Assembly: GCA_000499405.2 (NCBI GenBank)
Contig: HG738137.1
Location: forward strand, 7,316,001 to 7,380,000
Origin: Onchocerca volvulus
Taxonomy: Eukaryota; Nematoda; Chromadorea; Rhabditida; Onchocercidae
DNA: 64,000 bases
Direction of reading: 5' to 3'
The position numbers and the translations under genes were made by a program. Each line of letters begins with the position of its first letter. Positions within the stretch are counted from its first letter, which is position 1. Below are positions 48,856 to 63,800 of this stretch, piece by piece. A model generated the notes under the pieces. That model did not search any database. It saw nothing but the letters and a program-made list of their open reading frames with translations, and was not told where the DNA came from.

Positions 48856-50387
48856 TCAGAAGTTGGTAGTGATGTTTACTATCGTATCATTATTCATGGC
48901 TGGCGCTATAAATGCCTGAAATAAATACTGGTGAGAAAATGGGAAATCAAATGAAAAGTTCCAAAAATTTGATGAAATCACTAATATATAATGATTAAAA
49001 TTCACAAAAATTTCTGTAAAGATGAAACTTGTTGATGACACAACCATTATATTGATATTTTAATATTTCATATTAGAGATAATATGTATTTTCCTACTGT
49101 TAAACTGACGGGAAATGCTTAAATACTCAAGTCCTTTTCAACTTTAAGCTATTTTATGATAGAATTGACTTCTAAATTTTTGATGAAATTAACTGTTAGA
49201 TGAAAATGTTCCGAAAAAAAGAATAAGCTCTATATTATAGAACGGAATTTAAGATTTAATGAATTGAAACATAAAAAAATGAGTCTAAGGAAAAATTAAT
49301 CAGCCAAGTAATTATAGATAGAAAAGTTTAATGATGCAGAACTATAATTACCCAATTCAACAATAGGATTATTTTTGCATTCTAGTCCGATAGGTCTATT
49401 ATCAATTTTATGGCCGAGTCATTTAATCTCAAATAACATTATAGTAATTATAATGAAGCAACGAACTTCGTAATAGCCCAATCTAGATAACTGAAAAAGT
49501 GCCACACCGCATAGAAATATGTTGACGCTTGCCAGGTTGTAATTGACAGGCGTGATGGCGAAGCTGTAACGTGTCCAGATGCCTCCCGTTATAAAAAGCG
49601 CCACATTCTTTAAATAATTTATTTTAAATCACATATTTCCTTTTCTTTTTTTTTTCGAATTAAAATGTCTTAATATTAAATTAGTATTCGAATATCAAAA
49701 ATCTGGACAGAAAAGAAACAGGAATACTTGTGGATTTATTCATTACGTTGATAATATTATTGTAAAGTTAATTAATTTTCCTATTACTTTTACTCTTTCG
49801 AGTGATAGTTGTTAAGCAATGAAAAATATACTAGGTAATACTTATTTGTTTGTCATTGCTTAACAAACTAAGTAATGCTAAATATTACCTGATAAAAACT
49901 AAGCTTATCTGCAGGTCGCAACAGATCAACCAAACCAGCCAACACTAGGCACCATTTTATTGTTGGTGCCCAAAAAAATACTGTTTTGGGACCAGCAGGA
50001 TGATCCCAAGATGATTTCAAGAAATTAGGCAGAATTGGATAAATTGCCTGCAATTTATTGGATAAATAATCAAACAATTATTTGTTGAACTTTTAAAATA
50101 GAAATATTTGTATTGTTATTGATTTTAAGCGATATTATGCTATATTATAAAATACAACATTTTGAGATGTCATGGAGTGCTTATATTGTATTGAATACAG
50201 CAAAACTCTTCAATTCTTACGTTCGTTGCAATTCAGGTATTGTCTTTAATTTCGAAATTCTCAGTTTCGAACGACTTGAAGTAAAAGTGAAATGACAAAG
50301 TCTCGAAGTAAAATTACAACTTTTAAATGAGAAAATTATACTTACCTTATCAGCAATTTTACATAGTGGATCACATATGCAATCCAT
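48856..50387 (-). CDS. MPC2: Mitochondrial pyruvate carrier 2, paralogue A
   Basis: Four exons: 50387-50346, 50047-49889, 49607-49467, 48915-48856, giving 133 residues (human MPC2 127). MPC2 pairs with MPC1 in the inner mitochondrial membrane to import pyruvate. Recognised: NHPAGP-like DHPAGPKTVFFWAPTIKW, a transmembrane stretch CLVLAGLVDLLRPADKLS, ALFITGGIWTRYSF, ITPVNYNLASVNIFL and a third membrane segment. The final exon (FIAPAMNNDTIVNITTNF) follows a donor GAA|GTTCGT. If that intron is not removed, translation runs on to a stop at 49419 with a different tail. The spliced model is preferred because paralogue B has identical exon lengths of 159, 141 and 60 bases. The MPC1 partner is not in this window. 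Confidence 0.9.
49809..49866. repeat. Perfect 14-base inverted repeat
   Basis: TTGTTAAGCAATGA at 49809-49822 is matched by its reverse complement at 49853-49866, within intron 2 of MPC2-A. A 30-base loop separates the arms. Confidence 0.85.
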
Positions 50388-53300
50388 AATTACAAATATT
50401 GGAAGTAATCCTTTGCAGTCAATTTATCAGTAAATTAGCTTAGATAATAATGTCACAAAACTGAAAGGTCATGAGAGACCAGTACACTGCTATATATTTA
50501 ATATCGCAAAGAAACTACTGATTTGATCTTTAATTTCTAGAAAAAAAAAAAGTGAAATCATATTTCAATCGAGAAAAAAAACAAATATGTCAAATCTGCG
50601 AGAAATGAATTGAAAGAAATGTTACGAATGAAAAAATAATTCTTCTGTACTTAAAAAGAAGAAATGATCTTAAATAAGAAAGAATGATAAATGACACAAT
50701 ACTGAAAAAAGGGTGGAAATTTTCGAGCAAAAAGATGAAATTCAAAACATGTTTAGCATGCATGCCGCACGGCATTCATCGACGAATGTAGGTGTAAATA
50801 GTAACTGAAATATGCGATATAATCATATCATAATCATATCAGAAATCGAAATCGATTCAAAGTTTACAGTATTTTTTTATAGTAATATGTAAATTTCGTT
50901 TTTTGTATTTTTTCTTTTGGGGAGGAGGCTGTTCTAATATAAGAAATGATAATGTTACTGTATCAACAACGTTCAAGAAAAGATTTGTTTTCAATTGTCA
51001 ACTATTCATGGCTAATCATTATCATTTCTCATATCATAGAAATCCGAAAAAAAAAACAAGCAGCAGTATATTTCCGATTTTTTTCTGAATTTCTAGTTCA
51101 AATACTTGTCCAATTTGAAAATAACTCTTTGATCTAAATCTAAACGAAAATTTTAGATGAAATGCATTCGAAGTTTCAAAAGCTGAAAATTTTAAATTAT
51201 AAATCTTACATCAACCAGAGTGCAGCACAGAAATATTTTTTATTCAAACTTTCAATCATACCTTCATAATTCTTCGCAAAAATTTTGGTATTTCTTCTTG
51301 AACTGCTTGCAAAGTAAAAAAGAATTTTAAAGTTCTAATTGAGTTCTCGAAATTTTATTGAAATATCAGAAAAGTTGAGATGAAAAAAATAAACTGTATG
51401 AAAAAATGAATAAATTAAATTAAGTTTCAGCAAATCTGAATAAACCAAAATAGATAATTTAGCAGAATTTATAAATTTTTCGGCAATTTTGAATAAAATT
51501 AAATAAATTGCAGATGAAAGATATTTCAGTGGAATTTGTAGAAATGCTGTAAGGAAGGAGAGTTAATACTACAAAAACTAAAACTTTAATGATAATTTAG
51601 TCTACTTTCGAATGATTGACAGAAAAAGCAAAAAGACAAAATTAAAACAGATTCTTTGATGACAGAGGCGGAGGGTCAACTGATCAAAAGAAATGTCAAG
51701 CGGAAAAAAAAAAGAACATCCACAATTTTGAGAAAACAATACTTTCCTTTTATCAATTTGAAATACTCTATGCTATCTCCTTAAATTTTGATCTATCAAG
51801 ATTTTGAATTTCAAAGTTGTCTTGTTCCGAAGTTACTAAACTAAAACTACTCAAAATGATACTTTTTAATCTCTATTTAAATAACTGATGTCCGATGTTA
51901 CAATGTTTCATGAAAAGCAAATATTTGGAAATGCAATATTTCAGGAAAACCGGAAGTGAGGCATTCAGGAGCAAATGAGGAGTGATATTCGGATGAAAGA
52001 AAATGTGCAAGCTAAATCCATAAAACATAAATAATAGAATTACTTAAAAAATGTCTCTATCAAATTTTATGAATTGAACTGCAATTTGCATATTTTTGAC
52101 TGACCCTAAAGGTCAGTCGTTTTCATCTCTTTGTGACCGGAAGGAAAATTGGGGAAGATCAATTTGAAAAAAATAGGAAAATCATGCTGAGTAGAGAAGA
52201 TTCAAAATGGAATTTATAAGAATTCAAACGAAAATTCTTACGGAAACTTGAAGAAATTGGACGAGAAAGAATGATCGGTGATAAAATATATTGCAGCCAA
52301 TCAAGGAATTGAAAGTAACGCTGAATTTTACTTCTTTTTTTCTTAGATTTGAATTGATTTTTGATGCACAAACTGTTCGATAAATAAGAGCAGGTAGAGT
52401 AATGTGACATGTTTTTCAATATTCAAGAACAATTTTTAAAAAATGAGGAAAATTGGAATTACTTGAATGGTAATTAATTAAAGAAAAAAAAAAAGAATTA
52501 CAATTACTTGAACAGTAATTAATGTGATGTTCATAGTGATATCTATACTCGGTGAGGATCATTTCACAAAAAAAAAAAAGAAAAAAAAGAAAAAAAAATG
52601 ATTTTTACACTTTATTCTTTGGTTCCTTGAAACTTTCCAAAAAAAAATGTCATTTTGGAACTTGTTTAGAAGTTTCAAACATCAATATTGATATTGAAAA
52701 TTCCGTTTTGTTTTGATAAATGCTTGCAAAAGTTGATTAATTCAGTTCTTGTAATTAATTTAATGGATAGATAATTAGGAAAAGAAACTATTGTTCATCA
52801 AATGGAATTTATTTAAGATGAATGTCAAAGCCATTATTCTCCCAATGTGAATTTTGATGAAAATGCAGCAGTAGAAAGAGATAAATTAAGATTTGTTGAA
52901 TTAAATGTTATTTTTTGGCTGTTCTTTGATCCAAAATTTATGTTTGCAAAGTAGTCACACAATCAACGATGCAATTTTAGTGGAAATTTTTCTTTTATTT
53001 TATTTTTTTGATATTCTCGCAAAGCCTTAATTTAATAATCTTTGACATGAATTAATTTTTCATACTTTTTACTTTTCCTTATGAATGGAACAATATCGCT
53101 TATCTTGAAATAAAGTATATTTGAATTGAATTACCTGATGGACTTTGAATTGCAATGTAAAACTTTTGAAATACAATTTCAGATTCTTCATTGACTAAGC
53201 CAACGAAGAACAAATAAAGGTAAGTTGATAAATGACTTAACGCTTGGCCATTTTGAAAAAAAACAAAAACATTGCATTTTAAGTTAAATCTAATTCAGTA

Positions 53301-54741
53301 ATCAAGTTAATAGCAACAATGAAACAACATTTTCGATGATTGGTTCAACAACATTTTCGATGATTGGTTCAGAATCAAGCTATTTTTCCTTTGATTTAAA
53401 CAATCAAATTGCTCCAATTTTTTGTTAAAACTTTTTAATCCATGTACAAATCGATAAATATCTAAATTCAAATTGAAAATGAATGAAAGCTTTTAGTGCT
53501 AAATTAACTTCGAAAAAATCTTTCCTCTCTTCTGCTTTTGAATTAATATATTTGAAAAAAAAAAAAAAAATGGCAAAAAGTTATAAAAATTTCATTTCCC
53601 TACAAGTGTTTTATTCCATTATTGAAATAGAATACAAAATACAATAAGTAAATATGAAATAAAATAAATGAGTTAAAAAAATCGAAATTGAATTGAATAA
53701 TCTTTTCAATATCTTCAGTATTTACTACTTGAAACATGAAATTAAAGAGAAAAGAGGAGAAGAAATTGTATAAGCATCATCAAAGTGAAAACATTGTTAG
53801 TTGTTTTGATTGAGTGCGACATTTAGTGAAGTTGTGAAGCAAAGTTTTCTATCCAAACTATAACATCATGTTTATGATGGATTTAATTTATAAACAACTG
53901 AAATTCAGAATATATCGCAAGCTAGAAATAAACTTTCACTTAATCATACAATTGTAAATTATATGACAATTAAAATTTCATTTTGAAAATGAAAATTACA
54001 ATATAGACGAAATTTATAGCTGCAAATAAAAATATCACTCGGAAATCACCCGAAATATAACAAACAAATCCTGAAAAAATTTTTAGAAGATTTTTAAATT
54101 CAGACAATTTTCGAATATTTATTCGAAATCCAGAAAAAAATTTAAGGCACTCAAATTGACTCGTTTATTCAAACATTTATTTTCAATCATTCAGGTATTT
54201 GTCATCAAGCATAATCTTTTTTCAACTAAGTGAAAAATTTGGATTTTTTAGTTCCGTTCTTTTTTTTTAAAAAAAAAGTAATTTTTATAATTTTTAAAGA
54301 AACCAAAAATCAAAAAAAACTAGTAATAGGAAATCCTGTGCCATTGATTTCTGATGATTCTTTTGCTTGAAGACATTTAGCAGGTATTCAGGTTATCTAA
54401 ATTTTCGAGATAGAATAATTTGTTGGTCAAGAATGAATGATACAAAAATAACGTGAACAGTAGAAATTGGTCACAATCGAGAAGTTCTATAACTACCAAA
54501 TAAGATAAGAAGAAAAAAAACACATTCAAAATTCAAAACTTCTTAAACATATAAGCGAAGATCAATGAAAAGAATTAAATGAATTGTTATACCTGAACCT
54601 GATTTCTTATCAAGTGATATTAGTAGAGCAAATATAAAAATTGAAGGAAAATTCAAAATATTTTTATAAATATTAAAATGAATATAAAATAACTGCTACT
54701 GTAATGGTACCGTATCCCAATGAATCAAAAACCTCGTTATT
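50388..54741. other. Region between the two MPC2 paralogues
   Basis: About 4.4 kb of AT-rich sequence. No gene is recognised; ORFs are short and unlike any family. Contains a small perfect stem at 52101-52121 (GACTGACC/GGTCAGTC), a 24-base tandem duplication at 53323-53370 and several A tracts. It should include the promoter of paralogue A and 3' UTR of paralogue B. Confidence 0.45.
53323..53370. repeat. 24-base tandem duplication
   Basis: Two identical units AACAACATTTTCGATGATTG plus GTTC, back to back. Confidence 0.95.
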
Positions 54742-56544
54742 TCACGCTTTATTAGTATTTTGTGGTTGAACCAGTCCTGATAACACTTGTTTTTGTGACA
54801 TCTGAAATATTGACGAAATTGATAAAAAAAAGTTCATTTGTGAAAAAAGTAGGTCAACTTTTTTGTTGTGATAACGATGAGTGGCACTGATAGCGAACTA
54901 TTATAAAAATAATGATAACTGCAGTGATTACAGTGCACTTTTTTGCGTTTTGTTAGGTTTGAGTTCATAAAGATTAGTAAAAGATTATTAATTAAGTTTG
55001 AAAAGTTGACATTTTTTTTGGAATTGCTAAATTACAGCTCATTATGAAAAGTAATAAAGCATAATATAAGCTCATAAGTTACTTCATCTAAACCTTGACT
55101 AAAAAAAAGTTGGATTAATAAGTTATTTCAACTAACTGAAACGAACAAAATTTAAAAACAAACTTCATGTCTCATTTTTCTTGTTATTTGATATAAGCCA
55201 ATAGAAGAGACAAACATATTAACACTAGCTAAGTTGTAATTAACTGGTCGAATAACGAAACTATAACGTGTCCATATCATTCCGGTTACGAATAATGCTG
55301 CGTTCTGCAATAAATTTCAAATTTGACAAATATTTAAATGAAATACTTAAAAAAGGAGATAAAATGCCATATCATTATTCAAAAATCAAAATATAGGAAA
55401 TGTCTCAAATTGGCAAACGTCCAAGTTTGATTTATGATATTTAAGATTATAAACTTTCATCTAACTTATCATTCACATCTTTACCTGCAATTTCAATTGA
55501 TAGTTGAAACAATTAAACACTTTTTTGCTATTCTAACTTTCTTTTTTTTTTTTTTTTTTTTTTTGTGAAACGTCCCTAACTAGTTATTTTTAAGTTTTGA
55601 CGAGAAAAAATTAATTGGAAATGGATAAGCCATTTCTTACTCATTGAAGATAATAATGTATAATGAATAAATAGAGTGATATCGATTGATGCTTATCAAG
55701 AGATAAAACGAAAGCATCGATTCTTGGATGGATGAAAGAAGTGAGAGAAGTAAGAAGAATTTATGATGAGATGAGAAGTATCGAGAAAACTAAAGAGTAA
55801 AACCTGATAAAAGCTAAGTTTTTCAGCAGGTCTTTTTAAATCAGCAATCCCAGCCATGACCAAACACCATTTAATGGTCGGTGCCCAAAAGAATATTGTT
55901 TTCGGGCCTGCTTCATGATTCCATAAAGTTTGCGCAAATGGTGGCAATAGTGGATAAACAATCTGCAAATGGGAGGCATTTTGCATGAGGAATTAATTAA
56001 TTAACAGTTAATTAAATATCTAAATTAAATGATCATTAAATATAAAAAGTTTGCAAACTATTCACCATCTTCCTATTATCAATTGATAATGAGCTTTTCT
56101 TTCTGATTTGAAGATAAAAGGGCAGTTGCTCGTTCCCTAAGGACAGATTGAGATTGCAAAATTGCCTTTGATGGGATAGAAAATAATTCAGAAAAAAAGA
56201 AATAAAAAACTGTTCACTAGGAAATGAAAGGAAAGCTGAAGAAAAATTGAGGAAACCAAATATATGATTTCTTTCAGGTCGTTTATACAACGCAAACAAT
56301 CGCAGTAGTCGTAAATTTTGATGGGAAAATAAACGAATCTTCGCAAGCCTTTCATAATTTATACATTTAAGGAATTCAATTTTTCCATTTTCACAAACTT
56401 TGTATTTAGGAAATGAATATGAAATATTCCGTCTTCTCTAACTGATCCGTCTAATAGATAATTTGTCTACATAAATCAATAAGTCAATTTATTTACAACC
56501 TTGTCACCGGTGCGACATAAAATTCGATAGAATGATGAAAACAT
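54742..56544 (-). CDS. MPC2: Mitochondrial pyruvate carrier 2, paralogue B
   Basis: Four exons: 56544-56500, 55962-55804, 55304-55164, 54801-54742, giving 134 residues. Exons 2, 3 and 4 have exactly the lengths of paralogue A (159, 141, 60), and exon 1 is one codon longer (MFSSFYRILCRTGDK). Family blocks are NHEAGPKTIFFWAPTIKW, MAGIADLKRPAEKLS, FVTGMIWTRYSF and PVNYNLASVN. The C-terminal part has diverged from A (FVSSIGLYQITRKMRHE, then MSQKQVLSGLVQPQ). Without the last intron (donor GAA|GTTTGT) the protein would end VCF at a TAA just after 55164. Both copies look intact, so they may be used in different tissues, stages or sexes; this is inference. A run of 23 T lies in intron 2 at 55542-55564. 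Confidence 0.9.
55542..55564. repeat. Poly(T) tract
   Basis: Twenty-three T in intron 2 of MPC2-B; on the coding (minus) strand it reads as poly(A). Confidence 0.9.
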
Positions 56545-56837
56545 GCTTTTTCTTCTCCAGAAAAATAAGCAAATTTAATTCCACAATCAATACTAAACCA
56601 ATCTGAAAAATCGATAATCATCCATTGAAATAAAAAGAGAAAAAATTACATAACTAAGATTTTTAAATCTGTACGCATAAACAATATCTGAAAAAATTCT
56701 GATGAAAATTGATAAGAATTCAGCATGATTTGAAACTTTCTTGACAACTCATGTCACATGTGTTTTCATAGTGTACCGCCCAGTTTTTAAAAATGAAGTT
56801 GTTTTCATGAGTGAAATTGAAGTTTTTTGTTTTCATT

Positions 56838-56900
56838 CTAGCGAGATTAAAGTTTCTATTTTCATCCTAGCGAGATTAAAGTTCTTGTTTTCATCCTAGG
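56838..56900. repeat. 29-base-period minisatellite
   Basis: Units beginning CTAGCGAGATTAAAGTT and ending TTTTCATC recur at 56838 and 56867, with a partial third at 56896; further diverged relatives with AAGTTTTTGTTTTCAT flank it (56790-56950). Confidence 0.85.
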
Positions 56901-58958
56901 ATATATGTTATAAACAATATTAAATTGAAGTTTTTGTTTTCATCTAGTAAAAATGAAACTTTCGTTTTGAAACGAGCGATTAAATAATGTTCTAAGCTAA
57001 AAGACGATAAATGGTTGATTCAGCAAGAAGTTAAATTTGCAAAAGATAGAAGAGACTTTGAATAGAAATTTGAGACCAAACTTAGCATGGCTAATTTAGC
57101 CACTAATTGAGGCAAGTCTGATTATTTTTAATTCATAAAGAATGAGTGATCCGGAAATTATAATTCGGGATTTTTGAATTCATTAATATTGCTAGCAATA
57201 TTGTAACCAATATTCTCAGTAATGCTATTAATTTTTCATGATGTTTTCCCATAAAGCACGCGATATTAATCATTCTGAATAATAGAATTAATAAAATTTG
57301 AGAAAAAAAATTAAATTCAATAGATTTAAAAGGATTCATTACAATAATCGAATTGAATTTACTGAAATTGAAATAAGGAATCACATGGATAAACTGATAG
57401 TAAGATGACCATCTGAGGAGACAATCTTGTTTGATGGAATTGATAAAACACTTTTATACCAAATACAATCATCACGCAAAAATGCAAGAAGACTTACTTT
57501 AATGGATCAAAAAACATTCTTTACGATCTCATTTATCAAAACTAGCTGAAAACTGAAGAAATACAAATGAGAAGTTATATGTGAACAAATACTTATTTCG
57601 AGTTATCAATTACATGAATATTATAAAATCCGTTTAATAATTTTTTCATTTGTCACGACAATTCATAACTACGAAAAAGTTTGTCGTATGAATTGAGCAA
57701 CTTTTTCATTGTTCTAGTGCGGTAAGATCGAAGAACACAATTTAGCCATTCCTACTTTGATTTCTCGCTCATCACTGTAAAATTAGTATCAAATGGTTTG
57801 TTTTTTAACTGAAACTTGAAAATATACCAGTAGAAAGGAGAAGTTCAGTGTAAACAAGAACTGCTCACTCATCTTATCAAAATTCATACAGTGCTATTTA
57901 AAGGAAAAGTGTAAATCAAATCAAAAAAACAAATAAGAGATGTGTTGAAAAGTATGCACCACGAAATATTGATTAATTTGAAAAGAAAAGGAGTGATATT
58001 CCATCTGATATGGTTTAACTTACACTCAAATGATGAATCTTTTGAAAATTAAAAGTAAAAAACAAACCATTGATTACTTAAATCCCGAAGATTCGGTCTT
58101 CAATGAGAACAGCAGGAATTTAACCTATTAGTTCAGTCCTACTTTTTAAGCAATAATTTTTTCAAAATACAATTCTACTTTTTAACATCAAATTTTGCTC
58201 AGAAATGGATAACTTTTTACACGAACAGACAATATTATATTGTAGAAGATCAACCAAAATATATCAATTTGTTCTATCAGTCAGTGATATTTATAATATT
58301 TCAATCCTATTTATGAATTTAGATGGATTTAGTATTCCCAGTAGGACAAAATATTTGAAGGTAGGTCTGGGCTTGTTATATCAAGGCCATATCAAAATAT
58401 CACAACTATCAGAATTCAGCTCAGTTGTATGTCAAACACAACTGAACTGAGAATCTGTCTCTGCAAAATTTCGCAGCAATTTAATTCTTTTAACATAGCC
58501 ATTATTTAAAAATAATGTCCAACTATTCAACAACGCCGCTGTGCACATTTCGTAGGAAATTGATTATAGAAATTATGATTTGGAGACATAAAAGTATAAA
58601 AATAAATGACTTTCAGGAATGATTGCTGCAGTTCAATTACGGGAAATGTTGCAAATTTTGCGGATCAAAACTCCAAAAAATATTGGTTGTACATTTTCAT
58701 TCCGATAATTTAAAGAGTTAGAAATTTAACATTTAACCAAATTTTACAAATTGAAGCTTTCAAAAATTATCATTGAAAAAGAATACCAAATATTCATTCT
58801 AGTTTATTACGGTAGCAATGGTTGAGAACATTTCATGCGAAATAGAGAGCAAACATCAATCGAATGGATGTTCAATGACCTATTAACTATCCATTTTAAT
58901 GATTTGGAGGATTTTTATCTTCAGATCTAAAATGGAATTATACTCGCATGTGATCAAG

Positions 58959-59058
58959 TTTTTGTCACAAAAGATAGAAACAGGGAGGTTGGAAAGTGTA
59001 AACAATATGTTTGTCATAAAGGATATAAACAGGAAGGTTGGGAAGTGTAAATAATATG
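58959..59058. repeat. 49-base imperfect tandem duplication
   Basis: Two units sharing TTTGTCA(C/T)AAA, AAACAGG(G)AGGTTGG and AAGTGTAAA(C/T)AATATG in direct order. Confidence 0.9.
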
Positions 59059-59456
59059 TCATATTAATATCCTTTATTCTACTTCATTTCCCGAAAAGCT
59101 AAGTAACTGCAGAAATGTAAACTTTGTAACATGTTTTTTTTTTTTCCGAAAATCTGCATCGCCAATTGACACATGAATGATTTTTACTGTCTGGTAAGTT
59201 GAAAACGAAAAAAGGATGGGAATATCAAGCCAATGGAATAGTCTGAGAGTTAGGCTCATTGTTTGCTTCTTTTATTGGGTACATGTTGCAGCACCTATGA
59301 AATAATAGAAGTTGTTTAAATGTTTGATCAAAAACTGAGAGTTAAAAATCGCTCGCTTCCACAAAACTCATATTTCGTAGAGATTTTTTTTCTTTTTTTT
59401 TTTCATCACATATTCCATCGTTTACTCTTTCCTTCAAAGAAGTCAGTAAATAAAAT

Positions 59457-59755
59457 GCATGGCTATAAATTAAAATGTGCTCTTGAAAAGTTAGGTTCAG
59501 TATTTATTAAATTTGGGCAGTCCATTTCATCACGTACTAATATTTTAAATGAAGATATAACAGTTTTATAATTAAAAAAAAAATTTTTTTTAAAATGTAT
59601 CCTACCAACACTGAATTATGAGGTAGAAGAAATGGAATGGATTCTTTCTGATGATAGAACTTCTGTTGAACACTTTACCCGTCGTTGTAATCCATTAAAT
59701 TGTAAAATGATTCACCGTGACCCATATTCCTTTAGCAAAATTCCAATCTCATAAA
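59457..59755 (+). pseudogene. ubiB: Decayed bacterial UbiB/ABC1-family kinase fragment (probable Wolbachia transfer)
   Basis: The frame starting MHGYKLKCALEKLGS continues VFIKFGQSISSRTNILNED, containing the KxGQ motif (KFGQ) that marks UbiB/ABC1 proteins, in the form LExLGxVFIKFGQxxSxRT typical of bacterial UbiB. It then hits TAA within an A/T tract (about 59569-59592). Beyond it another frame resumes with LNYEVEEMEWILS, then diverged residues, and a degenerate HRDPYS where the family has an HxDxHPGN-type segment. The gene is broken by stop and frame changes, lacks introns, and most of the kinase domain is missing. UbiB acts in bacterial ubiquinone biosynthesis. Origin from a Wolbachia endosymbiont is inferred from the host type; a relic of a host COQ8-like gene is less likely because the sequence resembles the bacterial branch. 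Confidence 0.62.
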
Positions 59756-60667
59756 TCTTACTATTGATAGCATGGAAGCATCGTTTGATAGTAGGTTAGT
59801 ATATTTGTCAATTCATTCAAAGCTGAAAATAACAAAGAACATATTAATTTTTCAAACTCTGATTTTCGATGTTGTTGAAATTCCAGCGCGCACGAACAAA
59901 CCAATGATGAAAAAGGATCCGTTAGTAAGATGAAAATCCAAAAAGAATTAAAAATCCATTTTATACACATACAGAAGAGCACTAGAAAGAACAAAAACGA
60001 AAACAACACACATATTGAGAAAGAACTGAATTTTAAAATAAAAGAATAGATATTTCGATTAAAGAAACTAGATATAGACAAATACTGATATTATAAATGA
60101 AAAGTCTTAAAAATATTCAAATCAAAAATTCAGGACAGAAAAAGAGAATTCATGAACCAGTTTGTCCATTAAGTCAAGAAGAAACATCAATAACTAATAA
60201 TAAGAGACAAGAAAAGAGATGAAACATAATGTAGAATATGTTGAATTTATGACAGTATGACAATAAGAATATGCTGCTTTAATGAAAGTTGCTTTAGCAT
60301 AATAAAAGGTAAATTGAATCATTTTAGCTTAAAATCACAATTCACTTCACGGACTCACTAAAATTATGTACATAAACGTACAAAAGAAGCAAAAAATGAA
60401 ATGTGCAACCCAACTATACGAAAAACGTAAAGTGAAAAATTTCTCCCTTTTTTAATTCTACTCCCAGAACATCGTTAAAATTTTGTTTTAGAAAATACTT
60501 TAGAATGTATATTTGAATAAAATAACTTCACAATCTCTTTGGGAAAATATTTTAAAATAAACATATAAAGTAAAAAAAATGACTAGAAATTTAAATCCGA
60601 TGCACAATTTTCTTTTTATTCATACAGAAGGATTACACAACATATAATTGCAACTGCTCGACTAATT

Positions 60668-63052
<2,385 letters not shown>

Positions 63053-63800
63053 TCGCACTGATAATTAACAACTTCCTGTAAAAATGACTGACTTCCAACA
63101 ACTTTTTCTTGGATACAGCATAAAGTTTATAAGAAGTTTTATCTTATTGCTGCAATTTCCCGCGTAGAATCAGTCCACCAATTGATAGTAAAAAGGAAAA
63201 CAATCCTTGTACCAGACAGTTCGAACAAGAAACAAATATTATGAGATACAGGAATGAGAAAATACAAACACTTCCCCTCAAACAGAACCACGGCAATCCA
63301 ATCGACTACTGAGACATCGCGGAACTCACCCACTAGCTCCCAGAGACCTAAGGGTTACTAATGCCAGTCAAAGCTGTCATCGATTAATGACCAATAAGCA
63401 CTATTGTGGCAAGAAAATTGTGTCATGAATAGTTACGGAAATAACAGCTCAATATCATGAGTTTGGAATTGTTTGGGAATGATATCAAGAAAGCAGAAAA
63501 GCGAGGTTTCTTCGAGAGTAAAAGCGGGGAAGAAATATGTTGGGAGTATTCAAATTAAGAGAGTCGATGTGCTGGTCACCAAGAAAAAATCCATCAAATG
63601 AACGGATAGAGCATCCGAGAATCATCCCGAAACTTCCCAGGAATATCTTTGAGACATTGTCCTAAAACAGCTATAAAAGAATGTGAAATTTTAAATTACT
63701 AGATAAAGAAATATGCAAATTTGCTTACCTATAAATATAATATTATGCAGGAGAGGAGAATTGATCATTTTAGATATTCTCATTTTTGCTGGTTGTTAAG
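63053..63800. other. Divergent promoter region, Rab2 / unknown gene
   Basis: About 750 bases between two genes transcribed away from each other. No further gene is seen; local base composition is less AT-rich around 63260-63370. Promoters of both genes should be here. Confidence 0.4.

Larger units (their letters stand above)
56545..60667. other. Intergenic region, MPC2-B / Rab2
   Basis: About 4.1 kb containing a 29-base-period minisatellite (56838-56900), a 49-base tandem duplication (58959-59058), a hairpin-forming CTCAGTTGT/ACAACTGAACTGAG near 58415-58451, and the ubiB-like relic at about 59457-59755. The rest is AT-rich without recognised genes. A hydrophobic minus-strand frame at 57133-57384 has no family resemblance and is not called. 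Confidence 0.45.

Noticed and set aside
57133..57384. Hydrophobic 83-codon minus-strand ORF
   Set aside because: AT-rich sequence readily encodes Ile/Leu/Phe-rich frames. No signal, motif, splice context or conservation is visible.
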